DNA of 64,000 nt from Gammaproteobacteria bacterium (GCA_018825965.1 JAHKAA010000016.1:62001-126000), one strand, 5' to 3'; positions 45,880 to 53,918 are shown, counted from the first letter of the stretch. Program-made: numbers and translations. Notes: generated from the letters alone by a model not told the origin.

Positions 45880-46029
45880 ATTTGATACGGCCACACTTAA
45901 AGGCCTCTTTATTGTATCCATGAGTCTGCTGAACTTGTTTTATCAGGAAAACATCGTTTACTTATTGCGCTTTCCACAAAATCACGACATGCTTAAGTCA
46001 GATAAATGCCCCAAGCAAGGATGTTGCGC

Positions 46030-46422
46030 ATGACTATAGATCAATCTTCTATCCTGATCGTCGATGACGTCAGTTCAGTTCGTTATTTCTTAAATCAGAA
46101 TTTGCGTATTATGGGCGCTGAAAAAGTGTCGGAAGCCAGTACAGGGCAACAAGCTTTGATGGCTATCAGCACTGATCATCATGATGTGATTTTTTTGGAT
46201 GTTGAACTACCGGACAGTAACGGTCATGAGCTGTTAGGCCGCATTAAAGCCTTGGACCCCGGGTGCCATGTGGTCATTATGTCAGCACACAGCACTGTAG
46301 AAAATGTCAAACGCAGTGTTGAAGGAGGAGCCAGTGGTTTTATGGCAAAACCTTTTACCCCACAAAAAATTCAGGCAACGATGAATCGTATCTGCAACTT
46401 GCGCCAGGCCCAATCCGCTTAA
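46030..46422 (+). CDS. Single-domain CheY-like response regulator
   Basis: A 130-residue receiver with all catalytic residues: SILIVDDVSS (acidic pair), VIFLDVELPDSNG (phospho-acceptor Asp, about 58), VVIMSAH (Ser) and FMAKPF (Lys). No output domain follows, so it signals by protein contact, as CheY or a phosphorelay carrier does. AAGGA lies 8-9 bases before the ATG at 46030, which is favoured over ATG codons at 46006 and 46021. No histidine kinase is adjacent. Confidence 0.93.
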   Translation: MTIDQSSILIVDDVSSVRYFLNQNLRIMGAEKVSEASTGQQALMAISTDHHDVIFLDVELPDSNGHELLGRIKALDPGCHVVIMSAHSTVENVKRSVEGGASGFMAKPFTPQKIQATMNRICNLRQAQSA

Positions 46423-46424
46423 GC

Positions 46425-46628
46425 CATAATGACTAAACGGATTTTGGCTTTAACGCCTGACCGCTGAATTCAATACCATCCCAGCCGTATTGCATAATGA
46501 CTAAACGGATTTTGGCTTTAACGCCTGCCCGTCGAATTCAATGCCATCCCAGCCGAATTGCATAATGACTAAACGGATTTTGGCTTTAACGCCTGCCCGT
46601 CGAATTCAATGCCATCCCAGCCGTATTG
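46425..46628 (-). repeat. Three tandem copies of a 68-bp unit from the hopJ 3' end
   Basis: Copies run 46425-46492, 46493-46560 and 46561-46628, exactly 68 bases apart. Copy 3 contains the real 3' end of the HopJ-family gene with its TAG. Copies 1 and 2 lie past that stop. Copies 2 and 3 differ at 1 base, copies 1 and 3 at 4. On the minus strand each extra copy begins with ATG 5 bases after the preceding TAG and encodes a 20-residue peptide, MQ(F/Y)GWDGIEF, ending KPKSV. Confidence 0.95.
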
Positions 46629-46916
46629 CATAAACTGACGGATATTGGCGTGATCTGAGCCTGTTGGGCTGGATAACACATCCACACGGTAATAGTCGCC
46701 AAACATCTGCAAAGCCTGAGGCTCTGACAAACGGTGCAACAAGGCAAAAGCTAAAATCTTGCAAGAGCCATTATTCTCACCGGCCGCATTCTGTTTATCG
46801 CCGTTCTGAAAGGCTGTTTCAGTAAAGTCATATAAGTTATCAATCAACTCTATACTTTGCTGAAAGCTAATGCTGTCTGGATCTGTCGTCAACTGACGGA
46901 AAAAATTTTCTAACAT
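46569..46916 (-). CDS. HopJ-family (type III effector HopJ-like) protein
   Basis: A 115-residue protein of the HopJ family: SFQQSIELIDNLYDFTETAFQNG, NAAGENNGSCKILAFALLHRLSE, and a C-terminal HANIRQFMQYGWDGIEFDG. Despite the name, homologues are widespread in free-living gammaproteobacteria without type III secretion, and none is seen here, so an effector role is unlikely. The conserved NNGSCK motif suggests an enzyme-like site, but the activity is unknown. The last 20 codons are repeated twice more downstream (see the 68-bp repeat). Confidence 0.9.
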   Translation of the reverse strand: MLENFFRQLTTDPDSISFQQSIELIDNLYDFTETAFQNGDKQNAAGENNGSCKILAFALLHRLSEPQALQMFGDYYRVDVLSSPTGSDHANIRQFMQYGWDGIEFDGQALKPKSV

Positions 46917-46989
46917 AATGAAGCCCTGATTAAAGTTTGTACAATCCTGGTCGATATAGTCGTTAAGCCCAAGTCAGAGGGGAGCCAGA

Positions 46990-48000
46990 ATGCAAATCCT
47001 CAGCATCAAGCAACAACAGAACTCCAGCAGTCAGCAGTTATTGTATTCAGGTCGCACTGTGAGTCCAGAGCGAAATGACAGCTTAACTGTAACAAAGGAT
47101 AACAGAAGTTTAACTCAGACTTCTCTGTTACCTTCGGCTAATGTTATTTCTTCTGAAAATATGCCAGCGTCAAAAGCTGCAGATGTGAAAGAAGCGAAGA
47201 GTGACGATGGTCTTTTTAACGCTGTGTATTCCATTGGCACCATCAAACGTTTGCTGGAACAACTGACAGGCGAAGAGTTAAAAGGCTGGCTAGACCCGGC
47301 AGAATTAAACCAGGCTCTGAATGGCCCGGCCACCACAACAGAGCCAGACCAGCTTGAAAATCAAAATGCTTCAGGTGTCACCATTCGTGAGTGGTCCTAT
47401 AGGTACGAAGCCATCAGTGCTGATTTTTCAGGTTCAGTAGCGCTGGAGGATGGCAGCAGTTTTAGCTGGTCGATGCAATTTTCCATGAGCTATGAAGAAT
47501 TCAGCTACAGCGAACGCACAGAACAGCCAATGAAAGACCCGCTGGTCATGAGTTTTAACGGCCGCCCTGTGGAACTGACAGGCCAGACTACAGCTTTTCA
47601 TCTGACAGACAATGCCAGGCAGATTCAGCAACTTGCACAAGGCCAGTATTATCTGGCCAAAGACAGCAATGCCAATGGCCTGGTGGATTCAGGCAGCGAA
47701 CTATTTGGCCCCACCACAGGCAAAGGTTTTGCCGAACTGGCAGCTTTTGATCAAGACCAAAACGGCCTGATCGATCAACAAGATCCTATCTGGCAAAGCT
47801 TATGGTTATGGCGTCCTGAAGAAAAAGGCTTGTACAGCTTAAAAGACATGGGCGTCACAGCCCTGAGCGTCGATTCTGTCGCCACTCCTTTTACCTTAAG
47901 GCACAAAGACGAAATACAAGGCCGGCTGGAGCGCAGCTCGATTTTTATCACTGAAAATAAAGAGGTGGGCTTATTGCAGCAGATTGATTTAAAGGTGTAA
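46990..48000 (+). CDS. EF-hand-like calcium-binding protein of unknown function
   Basis: A 336-residue protein without a signal peptide. The first 100 residues are low-complexity and polar. Residues 130-185 hold a beta-rich domain (SVALEDGSSFSWSMQFSMSYEEF). Residues about 220-260 carry two calcium loops, DSNANGLVDSGSELFG and DQDQNGLIDQQD, followed by WQSLWLW and ALSVDSV-type strands. This NG(L/I)(V/I)D pair with SELFG is common next to RTX toxins and adhesins and in lone proteins of Shewanella and Vibrio. GAGGGGAG precedes the ATG. The role is not known. Confidence 0.78.
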   Translation: MQILSIKQQQNSSSQQLLYSGRTVSPERNDSLTVTKDNRSLTQTSLLPSANVISSENMPASKAADVKEAKSDDGLFNAVYSIGTIKRLLEQLTGEELKGWLDPAELNQALNGPATTTEPDQLENQNASGVTIREWSYRYEAISADFSGSVALEDGSSFSWSMQFSMSYEEFSYSERTEQPMKDPLVMSFNGRPVELTGQTTAFHLTDNARQIQQLAQGQYYLAKDSNANGLVDSGSELFGPTTGKGFAELAAFDQDQNGLIDQQDPIWQSLWLWRPEEKGLYSLKDMGVTALSVDSVATPFTLRHKDEIQGRLERSSIFITENKEVGLLQQIDLKV

Positions 48001-48071
48001 GTGCCGTATTGGCTTTGCCTGAATACATAAAGCTGAACTGACAGCTATCAACTGCTGCAAACTATCAATTG

Positions 48072-48119
48072 CGCTACTGAAAAAGTAGCGATACACTCTT
48101 GCTATCAAATTAGTAGCAA
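48072..48119. promoter_or_regulatory. Two inverted repeats upstream of the YciI gene
   Basis: CGCTACT-GAAAA-AGTAGCG (48072-48090) is a perfect 7-bp inverted repeat. TTGCTA and TAGCAA form another (48099-48119). Both lie 28-75 bases before the YciI-like start. HxlR-family regulators bind TACT/AGTA palindromes, and a HxlR gene lies just downstream, so these are likely operators. Confidence 0.5.
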
Positions 48120-48146
48120 ATAAACTCAGCTAAAAGCGGGAGAACT

Positions 48147-48446
48147 ATGTTTCTGGTAGATATGACATTTTTAGATATGGACAAAATCACAGTTGAACTC
48201 ACTCAACAGCACAAGGCTTACCTTGAGCGTCAATACCAGTCCAATACACTGCTGTTTGGTGGCCGCAAAGTGCCACGAACCGGCGGCATACTTTTATCCC
48301 AACATGCAACAGAACAAGAGTTAAGGCAGGTGTTAGATGCAGATCCCTTTATTCAAAGCGGAGCTGTAAGTTATTCAATTACTGAATTTATTCCCGTAAT
48401 GGCGTCAAAAGACTATACACAAATCTTAGAACAGGCAGGCAGTTGA
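48147..48446 (+). CDS. YciI-like protein
   Basis: A 99-residue ferredoxin-like-fold protein of the YCII family (FLVDMTFLDMDKITVELTQQHKAYLERQYQSN, then GGRKVPRTGGILL). A His (HKAYL) and a downstream Asp (LDADPF) occupy the positions of the family's conserved pair. Some relatives are dechlorinases or muconolactone isomerase-like, but most have no known activity. GGGAG precedes the start. The HxlR regulator gene follows after 107 bases on the same strand. Confidence 0.88.
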   Translation: MFLVDMTFLDMDKITVELTQQHKAYLERQYQSNTLLFGGRKVPRTGGILLSQHATEQELRQVLDADPFIQSGAVSYSITEFIPVMASKDYTQILEQAGS

Positions 48447-48493
48447 GGGGACAGCCCGTTGCTGTGAAGCAGACCAGTACCAGCAGCTGGCTC

Positions 48494-48537
48494 CATCTGT
48501 TACAAATCTGCTAGCATAGCGCCATCATCTGTTACAA
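48494..48537 (+). promoter_or_regulatory. 12-bp direct repeat before the HxlR gene
   Basis: CATCTGTTACAA occurs at 48494-48505 and again at 48526-48537, exactly 32 bases apart, about three helical turns. The second copy ends 16 bases before the HxlR start. Possible autoregulatory operator. Confidence 0.5.
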
Positions 48538-48553
48538 CCTGAGTTTGAGTGTT

Positions 48554-48925
48554 ATGGCAAAGCCAATTGTGCCTCATCAACCAGTCCGGGGCTCTGACTC
48601 CGGCATTCCCATTATGGCTGCTTTTGACCTCTTAGGTCAGAAGTGGACTATGCGGATTTTATGGCAGTTAAACCAAAATCCTATGACGTTCAGACAATTA
48701 CAGCAAGCTTGCGGTCAGGTGGCTCCCTCGATGCTGAACAGCAGAATCAAACAACTGAAACTGGCTCAGTTGCTGCTTATGACGGATGCTGGCTACGAGT
48801 TAACTCAGACAGGCCAGGCTTTAGTTAAAGCACTGGATCCATTAAGAGACTGGTCGCAACAATGGGCTGAGGTTGTACAGAAGCAGTCTCTAATTTTTGA
48901 TGATGAAGCCATCACCAAAAATTAG
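48554..48925 (+). CDS. HxlR family transcriptional regulator
   Basis: A 123-residue winged-helix protein: AFDLLGQKWTMRILWQLNQNPMTFRQLQQACGQVAPSMLNSRIKQL is the HxlR domain, followed by the wing (LLLMTDAGYELTQTGQALVKAL). The usual sensing Cys near the N-terminus is absent; the only Cys is in QQACGQ inside the DNA-binding domain. Such regulators answer to aldehydes, quinones or disulfide stress. The ATG at 48554 is preferred over a TTG nine bases earlier. It probably controls the YciI gene next to it. Confidence 0.9.
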   Translation: MAKPIVPHQPVRGSDSGIPIMAAFDLLGQKWTMRILWQLNQNPMTFRQLQQACGQVAPSMLNSRIKQLKLAQLLLMTDAGYELTQTGQALVKALDPLRDWSQQWAEVVQKQSLIFDDEAITKN

Positions 48926-49071
48926 AGACGAACCACGTTTATCAGTCGCCACTTTGTATTCATCATGATCTCAAATCAATTGCATCTGTCACTCCGAAGA
49001 CCTGGCGTTATACCAGAATGCAACTATGTACTGTATTTTTAATGCTCTAAGCCTATGGAAAATTATAAAAA

Positions 49072-49527
49072 ATGCTATTTGAACTGCGGGAACTAAGCCA
49101 AAGCACAGCTAGAAAAGCGCTTAAGATCATTGGGGTGAATATCCTGTTGTGGACAGCAATTTTTGTTGGCTACCATTACATTCCAGACATTCTTAATGTG
49201 GAAAACGGCAAGCCAATCAGACTGGTCGTTGTTATCCTGATGGGGCCTGCTGTCGCACTGATGATTTCAATACAAATTGGCGTTAAAGCACAACGCATTT
49301 TTACAGCAAATGAGCAAGGTATCCGCTTTGGTGATCCGGTCATGGGGATCAAGCATTATTCCTGGAATGACATCAGCCATTTCGACTTATCACCAGACTC
49401 CAAGTTATTAACCCTCAGTTTAAAAAACACGGATAACACACAAAGCATCCCGCTAAAAAGCTTTGGTATCAATCAGCAACAATACGACAACCTGCTTCAA
49501 TGGTCCTCTGCTGCTTTAGGCAAGTAG
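49072..49527 (+). CDS. Two-helix membrane protein, STM3941-like
   Basis: A 151-residue protein with two membrane helices (about 18-38 and 50-70) and a soluble C-terminal part that looks like a PH-type beta barrel (FTANEQGIRFGD, YSWNDISHFDLS, LKSFGINQQQYDNLLQW). This layout occurs in small proteins of the STM3941 type, whose role is not known. There is no clear ribosome site upstream of the ATG. The gene stands alone and is convergent with the esterase gene. Confidence 0.72.
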   Translation: MLFELRELSQSTARKALKIIGVNILLWTAIFVGYHYIPDILNVENGKPIRLVVVILMGPAVALMISIQIGVKAQRIFTANEQGIRFGDPVMGIKHYSWNDISHFDLSPDSKLLTLSLKNTDNTQSIPLKSFGINQQQYDNLLQWSSAALGK

Positions 49528-49565
49528 CACAGAGTTGCCTGATATGAATTTAGTTCGCCCCTTTC

Positions 49566-49590
49566 AGGGCAAGACACTGGATCTTGCCCT
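49566..49590. terminator. Inverted repeat between convergent genes
   Basis: AGGGCAAGA and TCTTGCCCT form a perfect 9-bp stem with a 7-base loop. GTATTTA follows on the plus strand. It probably ends the membrane-protein transcript; no T run follows on the minus strand. Confidence 0.6.
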
Positions 49591-49609
49591 GTATTTACTC
49601 AGCCACCAC

Positions 49610-51520
49610 TTAGTTCGGACAAGCCCCCAGTTGCCAATAACCTGCACTGGTGGACGATAAAACACTGACACCCCAGGTGGAACCAGCCAGCGCTGTATTG
49701 CTGCCGGTCGCGAAATAATCTGGCGTATAAGGATTACCTGAACTGTAAGCCCGGCCTGCCAGTTTGTGGCTGTAGTTATTGGTACTGAACTGCACACAAT
49801 CTGCTGCTGGTGGTGGTGTTGGATCGCCACCATCCTCCCCTCCACCTGCGCTGCTGCAACTTTGAGTGGGACCAAAACAACTGGCATCATTATCCTGCCA
49901 ACGGCATTGATCACCTGTAACCAGCTGTTCACGCAGTATAAAACTGGCGGTGCTGTATTCCAGATAACAGTTGGCATAGTTGGTGTAATCCAAACGACCA
50001 GCCGCGATATGTTGATCCAGAGTCGCGTTTTGCCCTGCATCTATGCTGAAGTTCAGCAGTTCAGAGCTAAGCAGGCCTTCAGCATCCAGTGCAGTTACTA
50101 AAGCTGTATTGTTACCACCAGTTAAACCACAACGCTGTGCACTCAATAAATCGCCGTTCAAAGTGGCAGCCACAGTGCCGGTACTGAATTCAACGTTGAC
50201 CGAAGCTAAATCACGATTTAAATCAAATACCCGTCCTGTGACTGTGGCACATTGGCCCTCAACACTCACGGCAAGTTCACTCAGCTCTGGCGCAGTGGCA
50301 GGAGGTGGTGGCCCAAGCAGAACCGAAGTGCTGTAAGGCTCACTGACCAAACCTTCACTGTCGGTGGCTGTCACTGTAATTTGATACCAGTCATTGGCCA
50401 AAACCGGGCTGGTCAGGCTGAAGTTGCCTGTGGTGTTGGGCGTTGCGCTGACACTCACCGTCTGGTTTATGCTGTTATTAAAACTGGCGTTGACACTGAT
50501 GGGATCTGCGTCGGCATCTGTTGCTTTCCCACTGACACTGATTTGATTCGTGCCCTGACTGACACTGATCTGGCTTAGCTCCGGCGCGCTATTACGGTTT
50601 ACCCTTTGGTTATTGTCGCTAAAATATTGCCCTAAATAACTGGCGTAGTTAATGCTGTTGCCATTGATGTAAGAGCCGCTGGCCCCCTGACCACCAGACC
50701 AGGCGTGATCCACATTATTGAGCCATAACATAGACACCCTGCCGTTTTGCCACAGTGTTTCATCTGCAGTCCGGCCCGTGCCGTTGCTGATCAGATTCTC
50801 GCCTGCCAGGCGGGTTACATTGTATAAATCAGCCATGCCAGTGGCATTTTGCTCGTTATAACAAAGGTTCACTGTCGTATCGTTACGGCCATGGGCAATA
50901 GAGGCAATCTGGCTGCTGAAATGACTGGCATAACTGCCAGCATATTGGTTACAACGTGTGGCAACATCTGCGGTTTCACAAGGCCCCAAAGCACCGTTAG
51001 AGCTGGTGCCTATGCTTGGGCCTGCACTAACGCCCACACCTGCAAAAATATCAGGTGCAATACAAGCTGTGGTATGGGCAAAAGAGGCTCCAGAGGATAA
51101 ACCGGCAATATAGACCTGGTTCGGATCGATCTGATAACCAGGGGTGGCCATTAATGCAGTGGCCAGATTGATCAGATTTTTATAGTCGCCACTGCTGCGG
51201 TTTCTGGTGCCCTGCCAGTAGGACCAGCAGCCAAAACCCGCTTTATTCATTGCATCAGGTACTGCGATCACTAAACCATGTTGCTCAGCCGCTTGCGCCA
51301 GATTGGCGGTTAAATATGCATCAACCGACTGAGTACAACCATGCAATACCACCAGCAAGCCCCTGCCCTGACCAATAGAAGAGACTGAATCCGGGGTATA
51401 TAAATGTACTTTGTTAAAGCCGCCAACAGCCTGATTTTGTTGCCAGCTACCGGCTAAAGCAGGTGAAGAGAAGATGCCCAGCGTGAATAGAGCCGCCAGA
51501 GGGTAAGAATATTTTTGCAC
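49610..51520 (-). CDS. Secreted PHB-depolymerase-family esterase
   Basis: A 636-residue exported protein. Residues 1-23 are a signal peptide. The catalytic domain (about 25-305) has the oxyanion segment LLVVLHGCTQ, the nucleophile GLSSGASFAH (Ser about 146) and the His in NVDHAWSGG. Two Ig-like repeats follow, each opening APELS (about 313-400 and 410-495). The tail is a Cys-containing segment, a Gly/Pro linker (GGGEDGGDPTPPPA) and a 55-residue C-terminal domain ending QLGACPN. Family members hydrolyse polyhydroxyalkanoates, xylan esters or ferulates. The start is a GTG with AAGGA upstream. Confidence 0.9.
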   Translation of the reverse strand: MQKYSYPLAALFTLGIFSSPALAGSWQQNQAVGGFNKVHLYTPDSVSSIGQGRGLLVVLHGCTQSVDAYLTANLAQAAEQHGLVIAVPDAMNKAGFGCWSYWQGTRNRSSGDYKNLINLATALMATPGYQIDPNQVYIAGLSSGASFAHTTACIAPDIFAGVGVSAGPSIGTSSNGALGPCETADVATRCNQYAGSYASHFSSQIASIAHGRNDTTVNLCYNEQNATGMADLYNVTRLAGENLISNGTGRTADETLWQNGRVSMLWLNNVDHAWSGGQGASGSYINGNSINYASYLGQYFSDNNQRVNRNSAPELSQISVSQGTNQISVSGKATDADADPISVNASFNNSINQTVSVSATPNTTGNFSLTSPVLANDWYQITVTATDSEGLVSEPYSTSVLLGPPPPATAPELSELAVSVEGQCATVTGRVFDLNRDLASVNVEFSTGTVAATLNGDLLSAQRCGLTGGNNTALVTALDAEGLLSSELLNFSIDAGQNATLDQHIAAGRLDYTNYANCYLEYSTASFILREQLVTGDQCRWQDNDASCFGPTQSCSSAGGGEDGGDPTPPPAADCVQFSTNNYSHKLAGRAYSSGNPYTPDYFATGSNTALAGSTWGVSVLSSTSAGYWQLGACPN

Positions 51521-51699
51521 TTTGTCTGTTCCTTATCTTTATTGTTTTGATGAACACCGAAGCAACGCAGCCCTTCCCTATTTGCTTGTGAGCAACTACA
51601 GCAGCAGGCTTTGGCGTGAAAAAAACTATAGATGGAACAACTAAAAAGCGCGGTAGTACTTTAGTGCTGTGAGCAATCAGCACAACGGCCAAGGGCGCA

Positions 51700-51735
51700 T
51701 TACTGCGCCCTACTGATCATTTTATCGTCAAACAT
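51700..51735 (-). CDS. Possible 11-residue micro-ORF with strong ribosome site
   Basis: On the minus strand an AAAGGAGAAACTT-ATG start opens the peptide MFDDKMISRAQ. The stop TAA falls in the loop of a 7-8-bp hairpin (AGGGCGCA/TGCGCCCT, 51692-51711). A TATACT (51788-51793) upstream could be a -10. It lies 180 bases before the esterase start and may be a leader peptide or a remnant. A 14-bp palindrome TGATCATATGATCA (51749-51762) precedes it. Confidence 0.3.
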   Translation of the reverse strand: MFDDKMISRAQ

Positions 51736-51819
51736 AAGTTTCTCCTTTTGATCATATGATCATACACAGGACCTTTAAAACGTTATCAGTATAGTCAGAG
51801 AGCGAAAGGCTGCATCAAA

Positions 51820-52317
51820 TCAGGCTAACTGCTGTTTGAGTACATCTACCACGGACTGAAACTCTGTCTTGTTTTTTTCATTCAACGCAATCAGTGCTTC
51901 GTGTGCATGCAGGATCATCAGGCCTTTTTGCTGATCGCTGTAGGGCTGGGCCTGAACGCTGGTCATATCAACAGCTTGATTTGTAGGCTGCTGCACTATA
52001 TCAAAAGCTTGATCCAGACAGAGGCTAAACAACAGCTCGTTGACCGCAGGCACGGTGCAAAACAAAGTGGGTTTGGGTAAATCTTGCTGCTGACAATAAC
52101 GCGCCAGACTGGCCAATAAACCTATATAGGTGCTGTCCATAAAGCTGGCTTGGTTTAAATCCACCACCAATTGTTCGCACTGCAGTTCTGCAGAAAACAA
52201 CCGTTCAACCAAATCGTCCATGCCGGTGGCATTGGTGTAACGCAGCTCGCCACATAATTTAAAATAACAACAGTGTTCAACACAGGCGAACAGAATTTGA
52301 TCTTGTGGTGTCGTCAT
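51820..52317 (-). CDS. STAS domain protein (anti-sigma factor antagonist type)
   Basis: A 165-residue protein. Residues about 8-110 form a STAS domain with the phosphorylatable Ser in LNQASFMDSTYIGLLA, as in SpoIIAA/RsbV. A helical C-terminal extension of 50 residues follows (HAHEALIALNEKNKTEF). The PP2C phosphatase gene lies 11 bases upstream in the same operon and would dephosphorylate this Ser. No RsbW-type kinase gene is in the window, so the third partner is encoded elsewhere or fused to another protein. Confidence 0.9.
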   Translation of the reverse strand: MTTPQDQILFACVEHCCYFKLCGELRYTNATGMDDLVERLFSAELQCEQLVVDLNQASFMDSTYIGLLASLARYCQQQDLPKPTLFCTVPAVNELLFSLCLDQAFDIVQQPTNQAVDMTSVQAQPYSDQQKGLMILHAHEALIALNEKNKTEFQSVVDVLKQQLA

Positions 52318-52328
52318 AGTTTTACTCT

Positions 52329-53660
52329 TTATTTGCGTGAGTGCCGGGTTAACTTCAGTATAGTTAAATCGTCTGGTAAAGGCTGAGTTGGATCTATGGC
52401 TAAAGCCTCAAGTAAAGCGGCAATGTCGTTTTGTTCTGCACTGACCTGCAATAAATACTGGAGTTTCTGCTCTGTGTTTTGTTGTGGCAATACATCTAAC
52501 ACACCGTCGGACCACAACACTAAGCTGCTGTTTTCCTGAATTAACAGGCGTTGATTCGTGTAATAAGCAAAATCAAACATACCCACTGGGGTACTTTTTA
52601 ATTCCAGATAGCTGCCATGCTGCTGTTGCACAAGCAAAGGCCAGGGAAAAGCCCCGGCATTGGCATAGGTTATTTCTGCAGTTCTGGTGTCCAGCACCGC
52701 ATAAAACAGCGCTATGTATTTGCCGATTTTTTCTTTCAGCAGCTCTTTGTTTAATTCAGCCAAAACAGCAGCGGGGTCAATAATATGGTCGCAGGTACCA
52801 CGCTGATAACGTTCCAGTTTAGCGCTGATAAAACGCTTCAGATACACAGTCACAAAGGCGGATGCCACGCCGTGACCTGACACATCAGCAATATAAAACG
52901 CCACCTTATGCTCATCGACCGCAAAATAATCGACAAAATCACCACTCATAAATTCAGATGGATACAAGGCATGACAAAACTGATACTCAGCACAATGAAA
53001 ACTTGGCGGTGGTAACATTTTAAACTGCACCTGCTTGCCGGCTTTTTCACCCGCTTCCAGCTCCGCCAGAGAATGCTGTAATTGCTGATTACTGCTCTGC
53101 AATTGCTCTGTTCTGGCCTGAACTTGCTGTTCAAGGCTGGCGTTCAGCTGCGCCAACTGCTCAATGGCCATAAAGGCTCTTAACGCAGACACCACACTGG
53201 TCGTCAGACGTTGCACTGTCAGTTCAGTTTTAGAGCGGTAATCATTGATATCATAATCCAGCACTATACGATGCTCGGGCGCCTGACCCGGCTGACCTGT
53301 ACGTAAAATAATACGTACCAGCTGGTTTTGTAACTGGTCACGAATGTAACGCACCAGTACAAGACCCGCATCGTCAGTTTCCATCACTACATCCAGCAGT
53401 ATCAGCGCTATATTGCTGTTCGTCTCCAGAATATGCCTGGCTTCGGCGGCACTGTAAGCACTGATAAACTGCAGTTTATGCTGCTGGAAAGTAAAATCAC
53501 GCAGCGCTAATAAGGTGATCTGATGTATTTCTGGCTCATCATCGACAATAAGCACTGTCCAGCTGGGTTGCTGATCGTCATCCGCTTCAGCATCAACGGC
53601 AAACAACAGTTCATCGTCATCAGAGCCTTGAGTTAGCTGAGCATTAAAGTGTTGTTCCAT
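52329..53660 (-). CDS. Response regulator with SpoIIE/PP2C phosphatase output
   Basis: A 443-residue protein. The receiver (about 35-165) has VLIVDDEPEIH, LILLDVVMETDD (phospho-acceptor Asp) and the Lys in YRSKTEL. A coiled coil of about 45 residues follows (AQLNASLEQQVQARTEQLQ). The C-terminal PP2C domain (about 215-440) has MSGDFVDYFAVDEHKVAFYIADVSGHG and LVLWSDGVLD, with its manganese-binding Asp residues. It should dephosphorylate the neighbouring STAS protein when phosphorylated by an unlinked kinase. I start at the ATG 53660, preceded by AAGGA. Confidence 0.93.
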   Translation of the reverse strand: MEQHFNAQLTQGSDDDELLFAVDAEADDDQQPSWTVLIVDDEPEIHQITLLALRDFTFQQHKLQFISAYSAAEARHILETNSNIALILLDVVMETDDAGLVLVRYIRDQLQNQLVRIILRTGQPGQAPEHRIVLDYDINDYRSKTELTVQRLTTSVVSALRAFMAIEQLAQLNASLEQQVQARTEQLQSSNQQLQHSLAELEAGEKAGKQVQFKMLPPPSFHCAEYQFCHALYPSEFMSGDFVDYFAVDEHKVAFYIADVSGHGVASAFVTVYLKRFISAKLERYQRGTCDHIIDPAAVLAELNKELLKEKIGKYIALFYAVLDTRTAEITYANAGAFPWPLLVQQQHGSYLELKSTPVGMFDFAYYTNQRLLIQENSSLVLWSDGVLDVLPQQNTEQKLQYLLQVSAEQNDIAALLEALAIDPTQPLPDDLTILKLTRHSRK

Positions 53661-53744
53661 ACAGCTTTCCTTCACATTAATGTCTGTTCGCACAAGTTAA
53701 AGAAGTGCAGAGGCATAGCTTAACTATAGCCGCCTGTATTTAAT

Positions 53745-53835
53745 CTGTAGTCCGGGTCGTGATATTCGGCTCAGAAAAAGCCACGTCTTCTAGTCAAACT
53801 GTAGTCCGGATCTTATTATCCAACTCAGAAAAAGC
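53745..53835. repeat. Two 37-bp direct repeats, 54 bp apart
   Basis: Copies at 53745-53781 and 53799-53835 match at 30 of 37 positions. The ends are perfectly kept (CTGTAGTCCGG and CTCAGAAAAAGC) and the middle varies. They lie in the divergent promoter gap between the response-regulator operon and the alkylation-repair operon. A palindrome GCCGGATCCGGC and a T run follow at 53848-53870. Confidence 0.8.
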
Positions 53836-53918
53836 TTTTCTTTCAGTGCCGGATCCGGCCAGCTTTTTTTCTGCCGCCAAGTTACACTCTGTTTAGTTTC
53901 TGCTGATGAGTCTTCGCT

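Noticed and set aside
46569..46916. HopJ gene as evidence for a type III secretion system
   Set aside because: No injectisome genes are present, and HopJ-like proteins are common in non-pathogenic gammaproteobacteria.
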